DNA of 64,000 nt, taken from the NCBI GenBank assembly GCA_963921935.1, contig OY998178.1, forward strand, positions 43,454,951 through 43,518,950. The letters are read 5' to 3'. This DNA is from Galeruca laticollis. Lineage: Eukaryota > Arthropoda > Insecta > Coleoptera > Chrysomelidae. The stretch's first letter is position 1. Each line of letters begins with the position of its first letter. Of this stretch, positions 1 through 11,259 are shown in pieces. The notes beneath the pieces are model-generated. The model saw only the letters and a program-made list of their open reading frames with translations. It was not told the origin of the DNA and made no database searches. A program made the position numbers and the translations under genes.

Positions 1-1192
1 GTTGATAGCTTTAGTAGCTCTAGTTTCATGTGTAGTCAATTTTTCCTTTATATTCATTACAGCTGCGTCGTAATTTATTACTGCCTCGGCTTCTTCCACC
101 TCCATTTCCAAGGCGAGGTATTCGTCACAAGTGTCTGAAATAGGCATACACAGAAATATAAGCATATCATTTAGATTCTTTCTGTAAGTTCATTTTTTAC
201 AGACATTTGGATATTTTGAATTAAAATCTTGGAACATCGATTGTACAGTAAGTTCTCCAGGTAGATACCTTATATTAAGATCATTATGTCTTCTATAATG
301 AGCTACAGTTGTGTGGAAGCTATCGATATGTTCTTTTATTAGTTCACGATTACAAGTAGATTTGCATGAACTTCCTTCACTGCAGCACATCCCTCTTGTT
401 TTTTCATGGCATGGCATACTTCTGTCAAGACAGAATCGTTTGTATAACCCAAGTTAACTAAAAATAAGCGACAAACCGATAAACTGAAATTATTTTGTGG
501 CAGAAAATATAGACGACTACATGTTTTCTCATAGCTATCGTTATTAGCTTGGAATGTCGTCCATCTTTTAATATATGTCAGATGCACGTTTTTTCCAACC
601 ATTTTCGCCTATTTGTATAATTGAGAGACCAATAAGTATCCCATATTACATTGAGTTCATATTGTGTAAATTTTTGACAGCCTTTTCGGCATTTTCCTTG
701 ACAACATGGCCTTATTGTGTGCTTTTTCTTCTCCCTATTTGCTTTTTGTTCATTGCTTAATACAGGTCTCTTCACAGCCGCTTTATGTCTTCTATTTTTA
801 CCTCTTCCGCTTACTTGGACTATTTCATTACTATGTGATATATTTACCGTAGTAGCAGCTTCTCGGATGTCTTCTAATATGTCATCATCTTCAATAATAG
901 GTCGCTGTGTAGTTATTGGTACTAATATACCATCAGTGTTTTCAAGAATTCCGTAAGGCATCTCTTGATATTCATTTGGAGTAGCATGCACTTTTTCCTG
1001 ATCACTATTATGGCTAGTGTTGACCTTCATTTGAAAATCGGGATCTGCAACACTGTCGTCGTTTGATATTGAAATGCTGTTGCTGCAATTACTAACTGCA
1101 TCCGAAATATGTTCCCCTTTGCTAGAGGGCATGGAAAAAACTATTTGTAATCTATTCGGTGAGGTACAGAAATTTGGGAAATCTGGCAACAT
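1..1192 (-). pseudogene. Uncharacterised insect transposase-like protein, partial, frameshifted
   Basis: Three reading frames on the minus strand (1192-578, 602-339, 417-190) are pieces of one protein. It belongs to a large uncharacterised family repeated in insect genomes. Recognisable parts, in order: an acidic N-terminus with DDSVADPDF; a Cys-rich block (CCQGKCRKGC) followed by an aromatic YWSLNY/RRKW segment; a VCRLFLVNLGY segment; IKEHIDSF followed by SHY-like HYRRHN; and, after an in-frame TGA at 190-192, a SDTCDEYL motif continuing to the window edge. Both frame changes fall in A6 runs (near 595 and 405). The C-terminal half lies outside the window. Its only partner here is the copy at 26.9-31.9 kb. 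Family membership is from motif recall; the transposase role is inference. Confidence 0.7.
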
Positions 1193-1943
1193 TACTGAGT
1201 CCTCTAAATTGATAGTAACCTCAACGCGGTTCTAGATTCAAGTCTTAAAACATAAAACTAATATACAAATCAGTCAGTTACCTACATTTGTGTATTACAC
1301 ATCTCCAGTATTCATTGTACTCGTGTATTGGACATTGTTATTTACACAGAAACACTTTAATCGGTAACAAAATCACGCGAAAGGGAGTTTCAAACGGCTG
1401 TTGCTACGTCTGCGACTGGTTGTACAATAATATTAGAAGTTATAAGTTTAAACCAACTGATAACACAGCGTCTACTTATAACCACGCTAAAACCCAGTAA
1501 CTGTTATATACTGTGTTTCACTGTGGTATTTTCAATGAATTAATGAAGATACTGCGTTTAAGGATGGTCAAACTATAATTTCTATTACAGATAGACCATT
1601 CAAACGCAGCTTGTAACATGCGTAAGGACCAAGTATGTGGTAACATGTAGAAAACTGAATTTCGATATTTTAGTTGGTTACTGTGTTTTTCCTTGGAGCA
1701 CCCGTACATGTTATGCATTCATTCTTGTATAGATTGTAACTTTATTTAACAGTAAAGGGTTCTAAGAGACAAGTATATCGTGTGGATCCTTTACAGTCTT
1801 TCGTGTACTGATGGTCAAGCTAACAGGTGCTAATATCAATCAATTACTTTATGATTATACTTCCATTTCTCAGAAATACTGGCCTGGCAAAATGATGCAG
1901 TAACTTTGCACGAATTCCTAATAGAAAGGTTACTCCAAAATCA
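1193..1943. other. Non-coding, AT-rich, nothing recognised
   Basis: Short open frames only, with no protein motif. It lies between the transposase-like pseudogene and a tandem-repeat element, and may be the promoter side of the former. Confidence 0.5.
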
Positions 1944-2860
1944 GTATTTTTTACTTTTCCATCAACCTTATCTACGATGTGAGAAAAGTTAGAATTTTTG
2001 TTATGTCTTTGAGTAATTATCACGTTTTTCATTAAGGAAAACACAAAAAAAGGGCTTTTAAAAAATTCTGTGTGTATTTCGTCTTGTTCGTCGTCCACTT
2101 TTTCCTGTTAGCAGGATACAGCCTCCGGATGTATACAAGTGAGCCATTTTATGTTTGGATATTATTCAGGGCATCTCACAGATTTTCAGCTTGCCAGAGC
2201 GAGTACAACGGGTACTATGGTACTTTAAGTACGACATTTTTGTCATTTTTTAAGAAATTTCAGTGAGTTAGCACGATACAGCCTCCGGAGTAAAGACAAG
2301 TGACCAATTTTATGGTTGGATATTATTCAGGGCGTCTCAAAGGTTAACCATCTTGATTTTCAGCTCACTAAAGCCAGTACCACGGGTCCTATTGTATTTG
2401 AAGTACGAAATTTTTGTAATTTTTGGAGAATTTTCAGTTTGTTAGCACGATGCAGCCTCCGGAGTGTAGACAAGTTACCAATTTTATGATTGAATATAGT
2501 TCAGGGAGTCTTATAGATGAATCTCATTGATTTTTAGCTCACTAGATCTAGTAGAACGGGAGCTATGTTTCCTGGATTTCCATATTTTTGGTCAGTTTTG
2601 GAGAAATTTCGGGTAGTTAACACGAGACAGTCTCCGGTGTGTATACAAATGACCAATTTTATGATTGGATATTGTTCAACGCATCTTACAAATGAACTCT
2701 ATTGATTTTCAGCTCACCATAGCGAGTACAACGGGTCCTATAAATCCATATATACTGCATTTTTTGAGAAATTTCGGTTTTTAGCACAATTTTGTCTCTA
2801 GAGTGATGCAAGTGAGTAATTTTATGATTGGATATTATTTATGGCATCTCACTTCATTTA
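1944..2860 (+). mobile_element. Helentron-like non-autonomous element with ~170-bp tandem repeats, 3' truncated
   Basis: It starts with a diverged leader (TTTTTACTTTTCC) that also opens the copies at 30.25 kb and, inverted, 18-19 kb. Five degenerate monomers follow, each marked by a GTTAGCACGATACAGCC-like box near 2107, 2268, 2440, 2616 and 2777. Spacing is about 161-176 bp. The usual right end (GCGGAAAAGT plus hairpin) is missing, so this copy is truncated. It has no coding capacity. Confidence 0.65.
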
Positions 2861-3688
2861 AAACACCTATATCTATACTTCTGTAGACTAGCCCGGATCT
2901 GTTTGATCCTTAATCATCCTCTAAGCTCACAGATAAACGTGAGATTCTGTACACGATAAGTTCTACATACGTGTGCGTACTTCTCGATACGTGACGTGTT
3001 TTTGGAAAAATCGAAATCGAACTTCAGGCGCATATATTTACTTTAAGCAGACAACAATACAGTCTCAGTTTCTAGTTCGGAATACGATCGACGGTTTACT
3101 GATTCGTTCAGTCATCACCAAATACTATTAATAGTTTTTCTGTGGTCGTGTTAGAAGTGAAAACTAATTTATTCAAGGTAAATTTTGATAAATAAATTAT
3201 TAATAAGGAAGTGTGTAGGAAATTTGTGTCTTCTTTTCATTTGGTTTAGTTTAATATAACGTATTGAGAACTTTTTATTTCAGTTTGGATGAAAGTACTA
3301 GTATGATAATATTTTGGATTCAATTTGACTTATTTTAATACATAAAAATATCGACAGATGTCTCCATATATCATCAAAATCATATCACATAAATATATTA
3401 TCTATGAATACCTTTAAATTGCATTTGTATAATTCTTATTGAAAAATTAAATTTTTCACTTTTTTTTATAAAATGTACGAATATTTTCTTAATATAAGAG
3501 TAACAATTTCGAATAAAAACTGGTTGAAAATAAGTAATAATAATTGTTCTCAAATTTATTGAAAATTATTTTTCTTGGTTTATATACTAAGAAACCTTAG
3601 CACGTTTTTTCTAAATTCAGTCATATAAATATCTTGCTTTAGTTATGATACAAAATTGAACCAGGCCAAAAATGTTTATGTGTGATCT
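2861..3688. other. AT-rich spacer, nothing recognised
   Basis: No open frame with recognisable motifs and no clear repeat structure. Confidence 0.4.
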
Positions 3689-3741
3689 GTGTGTGATTTG
3701 GTTTTCCTTGGCTGCGGATACTATGTCCATTCGCCAGCTTA
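3689..3741 (+). repeat. Flanking sequence duplicated inside the adjacent mariner
   Basis: This ~52-bp stretch ends ten bases before the left TIR of the mariner. It recurs almost identically at about 5378-5431 inside that element, directly after the transposase reading frame is lost. See the matching entry. Confidence 0.8.
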
Positions 3742-4397
3742 AAAAAATGTATACAGGGTGTCCCGGGACTAATGGGAAAAAAGTCAGGAGCATGTAACCT
3801 GAGCCAAAATAATGTTTGTACTCCATATAAACTTTTTCTATACAGGCCCTCGTTTTCGAGTTATAGGCCTCCAAAGTTTAATTTTGAATTTGGTTTTTAT
3901 TTTTATATTTGTACCAGTTATTTGATCTTCATAAAATTTACGGCAAAGCTATAATGTACGTGTATGTTTATTTTGGAAAGGTGAACAGATTTACAGTAGT
4001 GCCTTTAAGCCAGGGACGGACTACTAGCAATGGTTAGTGATCCAAAAATTTTACAGGGACTGCACACCCTATATGAAATTATCAAAATTGACTTCCCCAC
4101 ACATTAAGCTAACGAAAGAGTACTCTGGTTGGAATTCGATAAAATAAGCTGTTTGGCTAATATTTACAGTTTTATTAATGCACTACGTACCAATTCACGC
4201 ATTCACCATTTTTATAAGTACACAACGAGGTAAAACTAACTTATTGATACGATGACCAAGATTTACCCACAGTACTACAAAAATAAATTCTAACGATAGC
4301 AGAAGATAAAAAACATTAACGACTGTCAAACGTTGTGTAGAATAGTTCGTAGTCAGTACTTGTCAATAATTTATAAGTCCTTAATTTAACAGTTACA

Positions 4398-5363
4398 ATG
4401 GCAGAATTCACATTTATTGAGTACGCACATATGCATTTAATGTATGGACTGGCTTCTCGGAACTGTTTAGAGACCAGAAGGCTTTATGCAGAAAATTTTG
4501 CAAATAGAGCATTGCCGGACAGACGAATGTTTGATCATATTGATCTCAGGTTACGAGAAACAGGTATGAATAAGTAAATGTAATTTTCCATGTATACAAA
4601 AGAAAATATTGAATTTTAGGAAGTTTTATGCCAAAAAAGGTGGAGAAGGTCCAGTACGAAGCGTACGTACTGTGGCAATTGAACAATACTTGTTAAATGC
4701 AGTTTATAATGAACCATCAACGAGTTTAGGAAAATTATCAAGAGCACATAACGTCTCGAAATCAGTTGTTCATCGCGTCCTAAAATAACAGCTGTTATAT
4801 CCTTTTCACATGAAAAAAGTACAGAATATGACAGTGGCTGATTATCCTGCACGACTTGAGTATAGCCAGTGGTTTCTGCGACAACAACAAGCAGATAATA
4901 TATTTATTAGTAACGTTCTCTTTACGGACGAATCTGGTTTCACCAGAGATGGAGTCATTAATTCTCATTATATGCATTTATGGGATGATGTGAATCCACA
5001 TGGCATTATCCAGAATAGGAACCAGCATAGATTCATGGTTGATGTTTGGGCAGGAATAGTTGGCAATCATTTGATAGGGCCATACTTTATTGACGTTACT
5101 TTGACCAGTCAGAGATATTTGGAGTTTTTGCAAAATGAGTTGTGGAACCTGTTTGATGATGTGCCACTACAAACTCGTAGGAATTTATGGTTCATGCATG
5201 ATGGGACCACTCCTCATTTCAGTTTAGATTTACGACAGCATTTACACACAAGGTTTCCTAATATATGTATTGGTCGTGGAGGCCCTTTTCAATGGCGACC
5301 GCGATCAGGAGACGTTAATCCTTTGTATTTTTTTCTCTGGGGTTATCTCAAAAGTAAGGTATA
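4398..5363 (+). pseudogene. Mariner transposase, DD41D-like, inactivated
   Basis: The ATG at 4398 opens exon 1 (begins MAEFTFIEYAHMHL). A short intron, GTATGAATAAG to TTTTAG (4564-4619), follows, then a HTH-like region with SLGKLSRAHNVSKSVVHRVL. The catalytic core runs from about 4804: FTDESGF (first Asp), MHDGTTPHF (second Asp), then RSGDVNPLYFFLWG. The third catalytic residue, expected 41 residues after the second Asp, is Tyr. Other damage: a frameshift in an A6 run just after the intron, an in-frame TAA near 4786, and loss of the C-terminus at ~5363, where unrelated DNA replaces the gene. Normal transposases of this group are about 330-350 aa. This copy cannot be active. Confidence 0.85.
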
Positions 5364-5377
5364 CGCAACAGCTGTGT

Positions 5378-5431
5378 GTGTGTGTGATTTGGTTTTCCTT
5401 GGCTGCGGATACTATGTCCATTCGCCAGCTT
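5378..5431 (+). repeat. Copy of mariner flanking DNA inserted into the transposase gene
   Basis: The segment from GTGATTTGGTTTTCC to CATTCGCCAGCTTA matches 3689-3741, which lies just outside the left TIR. It begins in a GTGTGTGTGT run shared with the flank. The frame across it no longer resembles transposase. A poly-pyrimidine stretch follows to ~5660. The simplest reading is filler DNA copied from the flank during repair. Confidence 0.75.
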
Positions 5432-6470
5432 AACATTTTGCTCAAGGATGTACGTATTTTTTAAACTTAAATCTTAAACCTATTCCACCATGATACATTT
5501 TTTATGTACATTTTAGAACTTACATCTTTCCTTATTATTTAATAATTTTTTTAATTGTTTTTTTTTTATTTTTTTTTCTTCTTCCTTTTTATTATTATTT
5601 TTCAACTATTATTTTTTTTTGTATATATTTTTTTAATATTTTATTTCTTTTGCGTTTTCCTTTTAATAACAGGGATACTTTGCTAAGCAACACCTGTGCA
5701 AACAAGGCAAGATTTAATAGACAGAATTGTGTTACACTGCAATTTTATTAGAAATAATATGGCATTGCTGTTTCAAGGGCAAAGAAACAACCTTCGAATT
5801 AAATTCCCATTAAATAAGTTCTTAATGTCTTTGTCATCTGCTATCATCAAATAATTTTTTTGTAGTACTGAAGGTAAATCTTAGACATCGTATTAATAAG
5901 TTAGTTAGGTAAATTGGTACGTAGTGCATTAATAAAACTGTAAATATTAGCCAAACGGCTTATTTTATCGAATTCCAACAAGAGTACCTTTTCGTTAGCT
6001 TAATGTGTGGAAAAATCAATTTCTTTAATTTCATATAGGGTGTGCCATCCCTGCAAAATTTTTGGATCACTAACCATTGCGAGTAGTCCGTCCCTGGCTT
6101 CAAGGTACTACTGTAAATCTGTTTACCTTTCCAAAATAAACATATACGTACATTATAGCTTTGTCGTAAATTTTATAGAGATCAAACAACTAGTACAAAA
6201 AATAAAAATCAAATTCAAAATTAAAACTTTGGAGGCCTATAACTCGAAAACGAGGGCCTGAATAGAAAAAGTTTATATGAAGTACTAACATTATTTTGGC
6301 TCATATTATACGCTCCTGACTTTTTCCCATTAGTCTCGGAACACCCTGTATAGACACACTCTAACCAGTACGTATTGTAACTATACCCTTTCCTTTGTGG
6401 TACAACTGCACGCGTAACTCTATAAGAAAACTACAACAGAAATAGTAGCAGGTATTCCCCTAGTTCAGAA

Positions 6471-6620
6471 CCAGGGATCATGGAATATCGCAGATATCAT
6501 CCAAAGCGAAATTAACAACTGCTCAAAAGATATGCCAAACAATAAATCACCAGGATCTCATGAAATTAACATCCAAAATTTCTTACCCGTTGCTTAAGCC
6601 AATCAGTTCATTTTGACAGG
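6471..6620 (+). pseudogene. LINE reverse transcriptase fragment
   Basis: A short frame reads IIQSEINNC followed by MPNNKSPGSHEIN, the N-terminal RT signature (NKAPGPDGI-like) of Jockey/CR1-type LINEs. It breaks at a stop near 6596 and nothing else of the element is seen. Isolated decayed fragment. Confidence 0.5.
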
Positions 6621-7170
6621 TTGCTCTGATGACAACCTAAATTTTCCGAAAATTGTTTCGGTCATGTGACCCAGCTGCAAAGTTTGCCTGGCTTGATAGC
6701 TGTCACATGCAGATGCCAGAACAACATAAGTGTAGATTATTTTTGATATATATTTATTCTCAATTTAAAAAGAAGTACATGTTATTTATTACTGACAATA
6801 TCAATTATTAATTGCAAGTGTTGTTGAAGTTCATTTTCCACTTTTTATTTCGTCAATGGCAAATCAACTAAAGAGCTGTGGGTTTTCTTCACTAAACGTC
6901 TATGTTTCATGAAATACAAGCAATACTTCGATATGATTTTGATCTTCTCGACACTGGATAAAATATGATATTCTCATACCTTTGAATATATCTTCTTGTT
7001 CGGTATTTTTGCCAGAATTGTTCACCAAATAATTCAAATATTTCGTATTTTTATGATAAATTAGAATATGATGAGATTCCGTACAAAAGCAACAAACATT
7101 GTACGATGTTCCATTTTTCTCATGATGTTTTCTCTGCGACTCTAATTCTCATATGGCGAATAATGTAGAA

Positions 7171-9813
7171 CAGCGGTTCCCAAACTTTTTTGATGGCGTA
7201 CCACCTAATATGAAGTCTTCCTTTCATGTACCACCAGTATAAAAATGATTAATCATCATTCCATTGCCAACATAGTAAAGTTTGTAAATAACAATTAAAA
7301 AATAACATTTAGCCTTTTAAGTACTTTACTTTAAAACAATGTTTATTTAGTTCTTTGCAGTTAGTTGTAAATAAATTAGTTAAAATTAAACTTTTCATAG
7401 TTATAACCAATGCTTATTTTGAAATAAAAATTAGGATGAAAGAATATAGATAAACTTTAAGGTGTAGAACAAAACTGTATTTGGAAAACAATACAACAAA
7501 TTCAAACATAAGTACACACAAGTTAATGAGAAGGATGAGCTTGTAGCGATTTGCTTAAAGTTGCAATGTCTGGTTTTATTGGGCTTAGCTTCAAACGCAA
7601 GTCATTTTCAACACAAGCCAGCCTATTTCTGTATTTGTTTTTAAGGTAACAAAGAGAAGAAAACGCAGCTTCACATAAGTAGGATGTTGAAAATGGGAGT
7701 AAAAACTTGACTGCTCGGTTGGCGATTTCACCGTAGTCTTGGCGTCGTTGAATCCAAAAGTCAATCAGGGTAGCTTTATCAAAAACTTCCTTCAAATCTG
7801 AGTCACAATTTAAGTCGAACAGTTGATCTTTTTCGGCTAATGAGAGATTCTCTGGGATTGTCATTTTCTTAATGTCACTAAACGGGGTTTTCATCCACAA
7901 ATGTTCTTTATAGTTTTCTGGGAAGTAAATGCTCAAGTTTTCCTTCAAAATGTTACAATGGTCACTTTCTTCAACAAAAGTGCTGAGAGAAGGAAAAAAC
8001 GAAACCTTGCTTTTCTTGGCTTCATCATCTGCAAAGGTGATTTTTTGTTTCAAGGCATTAATTTTGTCACACACTCGAAACGGGGTATTAGAAGTACCTT
8101 GAAAACTCATGTTCACATCATTGAGTTTTGAAAAAATGTCAGCTAAGTAAGCCAGTCGACACAGCCATAGTTCATCAGTGAAACGACTTCGTAGCTCAAA
8201 ATCAGAATCTGTTAAAAAAATCAATATCTCGTGACGTAACTCAAAAACGCGAGTCAGCATCTTTCCTCTTGAAAGCCACCTAACTTCTGTGTGGAGCAGT
8301 AGTTGTTTATGAATACTGTCCATTTCTTGACATAAGTTGTGAAAAAGGCGTGAATTCAAGGCTCTGCTCTTAATAAAATTCACTGTCTTTACAGCCTCGT
8401 TCAAAACAGTTTTTAGTTGTGCTGGACAGCGTTTTGTTACAAGCGCTTCTCTGTGAAGGCTGCAGTGAATATGTTGTGCCTCCGGAGCTTCTTTTTTTAT
8501 TTTAGTTACCAATCCACTATGAGCTCCTGTCATGGCTCTCGCACCATCCGTGCATATACCAACACATTTCTTCCAATCCATTCCATTCCTGAGCACAAAT
8601 TCATTTACTTTATAAAATATGTCTTCTCCAGTAGTATGAGCTGAAAGAGTTTCACAAAATAACATATCTTCACCAACTGAGTATTTTTCTTCATAGCGAA
8701 CATAACATAACAGTTGAGCCAAATTTGCGACATCTGTTGTTTCGTCCACTTGTATCGCAAAGTATTTACTACTGTTCACTTTCTTGAGTAAAATGTCTTT
8801 TACATTTAAAGCCATATTAGATATTCTTCTTGAAACAGTATTATCAGACAAGGAAACCACATCGAGCTGTTTTCCCTCTTTATCACCTATAATTGTGGAA
8901 ACAAGGTCTTTAGCTGCTGGCAAAATTAGAGTCTCTCCAATAGTATGAGGTTTTAGTTCTTGTGCTATTCTCAGACTAACCTTGTATGAAGCTTCAACAG
9001 CCCTAGTGTTTAACCCCGTAAATGAAGTGATTGCTCCTTTATTCACTTTTAACTCAGACTCCTTCCGTTTAAAAAACTCTAATGGCTTGTTTATGAGATT
9101 GATATGCTTTGTATTAAAATGACGCAATAAAAGTGATGGTTTCATCGAATGATTTGACAAAGTTTCTAAACAAATGACACATTGTGGAACAGGTTCACTG
9201 AAATTTCCAGTATAAGTAAAACCAAACGATAAATACTTCTCATCATATTTACGTTTACCTGATTTCTTTTTGTTTTCACAAGTTCGTAACAAAGGCGTAG
9301 AAGTAGAGGAACAGCTTCGTTGCTCAGCATCTGTTCCTGCTGCAATAGGCTTTTCTTGTTCCGGTGACAAAGTTCTTTGCTTTTTAGAACTACTACACGT
9401 AGATCTTACCAAAAACTTATCCATTTCAATTCGACAGCTAACACTTACCAACAATGTTATTCTCACTGACTGATAGACACAAACTCTATATAAACAACAA
9501 CAGGTCAAACTGCAGGTTAGGTTTTCTACGGAGCTACGTAGTAGATAGTGCTCGCTGAGATGACAGACAGGCGACTGGGACTGGCTGACTGGCATCTGGC
9601 ACAACACAATAACAAAGCGCGCGGCCTTGAACGGCGCTACTCCCCTCCACGCCCTCACAATCTTTCCCACTCCGACTGTCACCCCTCCATCCGCTGCTCG
9701 CTCACCCTCACGCTACTAGTAGAGTATACCAATTTTCGAACTTCACTCGCGTACCACCAGCAACGTTCCCGCGTACCACCAGTGGTACGCGTACCACAGT
9801 TTGGGAACCGCTG
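7171..9813 (-). mobile_element. Complete hAT element, Buster type
   Basis: The termini are CAGCGGTTCCCAAAC at 7171 and its exact inverse GTTTGGGAACCGCTG ending at 9813. They are flanked by identical 8-bp duplications ATGTAGAA (7163-7170 and 9814-9821). The central TA fits the nnnTAnnn target preference described for Buster hATs. Subterminal GTACCACC motifs recur at both ends. A single long open transposase frame lies between, on the minus strand. At 2.64 kb, with intact ORF, TIRs and TSD, this is the best-preserved autonomous candidate in the window. Confidence 0.93.
7523..9424 (-). CDS. hAT (Buster-type) transposase, ZBED5-like, intact
   Basis: An open frame of 633 aa if started at the Met at 9424 (MDKFLVR, the usual start of ZBED5/Buster relatives). 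The upstream extension to 9682 looks non-homologous. A BED-type zinc finger (CVIC, then HFNTKH) has Cys at about 82 and 85 and His at 102 and 107. The RNase H-like core has Asp227 (QVDETTD), Asp293 (CTDGARAMTG), the HIHCSLHREAL block at ~318-327 and Glu585 (LCEAAFSSL), giving the DDE triad with the hAT insertion domain between. The C-terminus carries the NKYRNRL dimerisation segment. It catalyses cut-and-paste transposition in the nucleus. No stop or frameshift is visible; expression is unknown. Confidence 0.92.
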   Translation of the reverse strand: MDKFLVRSTCSSSKKQRTLSPEQEKPIAAGTDAEQRSCSSTSTPLLRTCENKKKSGKRKYDEKYLSFGFTYTGNFSEPVPQCVICLETLSNHSMKPSLLLRHFNTKHINLINKPLEFFKRKESELKVNKGAITSFTGLNTRAVEASYKVSLRIAQELKPHTIGETLILPAAKDLVSTIIGDKEGKQLDVVSLSDNTVSRRISNMALNVKDILLKKVNSSKYFAIQVDETTDVANLAQLLCYVRYEEKYSVGEDMLFCETLSAHTTGEDIFYKVNEFVLRNGMDWKKCVGICTDGARAMTGAHSGLVTKIKKEAPEAQHIHCSLHREALVTKRCPAQLKTVLNEAVKTVNFIKSRALNSRLFHNLCQEMDSIHKQLLLHTEVRWLSRGKMLTRVFELRHEILIFLTDSDFELRSRFTDELWLCRLAYLADIFSKLNDVNMSFQGTSNTPFRVCDKINALKQKITFADDEAKKSKVSFFPSLSTFVEESDHCNILKENLSIYFPENYKEHLWMKTPFSDIKKMTIPENLSLAEKDQLFDLNCDSDLKEVFDKATLIDFWIQRRQDYGEIANRAVKFLLPFSTSYLCEAAFSSLCYLKNKYRNRLACVENDLRLKLSPIKPDIATLSKSLQAHPSH

Positions 9814-10082
9814 ATGTAGAACGTCATTCCACCAGAGCGTTGCAGTTCAAGGAACTTCACAGATTTTATGTTACCGCCTAAAATTGTCATTGATTTTGCA
9901 TGTGTCATTATTGATTATCTTTTCTCTCTAGTAGTATAATAGTTATTTGTAAAACAAGTGTCACAATGGCTCGATCTCTTGCGATCTATTTATATTATAT
10001 CATGAACAGAATTATTTCTGTAATACATCTTCACATAGATATCTGGTAATTCATCTCAAAAATCGAACGTTATGTATACCTA

Positions 10083-10740
10083 TACAGTGTGACTATTTAA
10101 AAACTTACAATGGGCTATATCTCACGAACGAAAGATGATATCAAAAAATGCTCAAAACCGTTTCTAGGATAGGAAGGGGAAACTGAAATGACATCAACCC
10201 CCTAGGCCCCACCTACCCCAACTGACAAAGTTTAAATAGCAGACCCCTACTTGTGATACATCATTGAAAAGCCTACAAAAAATGATATCCAACGGTATGA
10301 ATAATAATGGTACAGGGTGAATAAATATCACAAAACCTTGCCTTAACAGGAAAATTTAATGAAGTTTTTGTTGAACTACAAATTTGTTAAAAATGTCAAT
10401 GAAGTAAATGTTCAAAGTGGGTTCCGTTGTTTTGTAAACAATAGTACAGCCTATTTTCAAATTCTGCACGAACTTTGACAAATGTTGTTCTAGTAATAGC
10501 GCGACATGCTTGAGTAATTATTTCCCGCAAGTCCCCAAGTGACGCAGGTTCAGTTATATACACAACTGACCTAAGATCCCATAAAAAAATCAGGTGACGC
10601 CAAGTCTGGTGACCTAGGTGGCCACTCAATAGAACCTCTCCTTCCAATCCATTTGTTCGGATAATTAGTATCCAACCAGTGCCTAACTGCAGCTGCATAG
10701 TGAGGAGGTGCTCCATCTTGTTGGCAGTGCAGCAAATCTT
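10083..10740 (-). pseudogene. Mariner transposase C-terminus plus one terminus, truncated
   Basis: The left end TACAGTGTGACTATTT (~10085) is a mariner-type terminus. Minus-strand coding from 10716 to 10396 includes FLWDLRSVVYITEP and the C-terminal block FENRLYYCLQNNGTHFEHLL, typical of DD41D transposases. Upstream, RSPDL-like residues and an IGR motif can be read only in other frames. The element stops abruptly near 10740, where an LTR-like repeat begins. Confidence 0.65.
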
Positions 10741-10744
10741 CTTC

Positions 10745-10985
10745 TAGAGTTGGAGTTTCCGCGAGTTATTGTTTGTAAACACATTGGAGTTAGTGGTGTG
10801 GGATTCAGGCGATAGAGTTGGGTTTATTGTCTCAATTAGTTGATATTGAGAGTATGCGAGCAATTTTTATTACCATTTTTAATTAACTATACGTCAAAGT
10901 ATTTATTTTGTTATTGTGAAGCATGTCCCCCCGGTGTTACTTCGAACGCAATACCCTTGATACATATCTCTGTAACGCGATTCTC
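10745..10985 (+). repeat. LTR-like dispersed repeat, copy 1
   Basis: This stretch matches, in opposite orientation, 61268-61515. Shared landmarks are TTCCGCGA, GGAGTTAGTGGTGTGGGATT, GGGTTTATTGTCTCAATT and GGTGTTACTTCGAACGCA, ending at CTGTAACGCGATTC. It has no coding capacity. The size and TGTAAC-type edges suggest a solo-LTR fragment, but no PBS or polypurine tract is seen. Confidence 0.55.
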
Positions 10986-11065
10986 AGTGGAGGGTCCCCA
11001 TCATTATCCGCTGTGGCGGATAACGGTACGCAAAACACAAAACTTGGCTTTAGCTATTTTTCTAA

Positions 11066-11098
11066 AGCCCCTTTTATTTAGAAATAATTAAAGGGGCT
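11066..11098. repeat. Short hairpin
   Basis: AGCCCCTTTTA and TAAAGGGGCT form a 10-bp stem with a single bulge around a short AT loop. Significance unknown; it may be the edge of the degraded hAT that follows. Confidence 0.35.
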
Positions 11099-11259
11099 AT
11101 ATTGAAGGGACCATATCAATAAACAATCGTGTTAAAGCTGTAGTTTTTAGGGATTAAAATATCTAGTCTGGAACAAATATTACTTAGGTGCGTACCGATC
11201 CCCCCTTTCCCCCATGTGTTCATCGCTGCCCACAAACACTACCGGAGAAGAAATTTTGA

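Larger units (their letters stand above)
3752..6350 (+). mobile_element. Mariner (DD41D/rosa-like) with ~430-bp terminal inverted repeats
   Basis: The left end TACAGGGTGTCCCGGGAC and the right end, its inverted counterpart ending ACACCCTGTA, face each other. The inverted similarity runs about 430 bp inward (3752-4192 and 5912-6350), ending at a shared TTGGTACGTAGTGCATTAAT-type block. Each end abuts TA, as expected for the Tc1/mariner target duplication. Total length is about 2.6 kb. It carries one plus-strand transposase pseudogene and a foreign insert. The arms differ by scattered substitutions, so the copy is not very recent. Confidence 0.85.

Noticed and set aside
1844..2098. 84-codon minus-strand frame, and the similar frame at 30489-30235
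   Set aside because: Both lie in the leader of the Helentron-like repeat, and their similarity follows the DNA repeat. No protein family recognised.
9424..9682. N-terminal extension of the hAT transposase
   Set aside because: The family start MDKFLVR is at 9424; the upstream residues show no family similarity and overlap the subterminal region.
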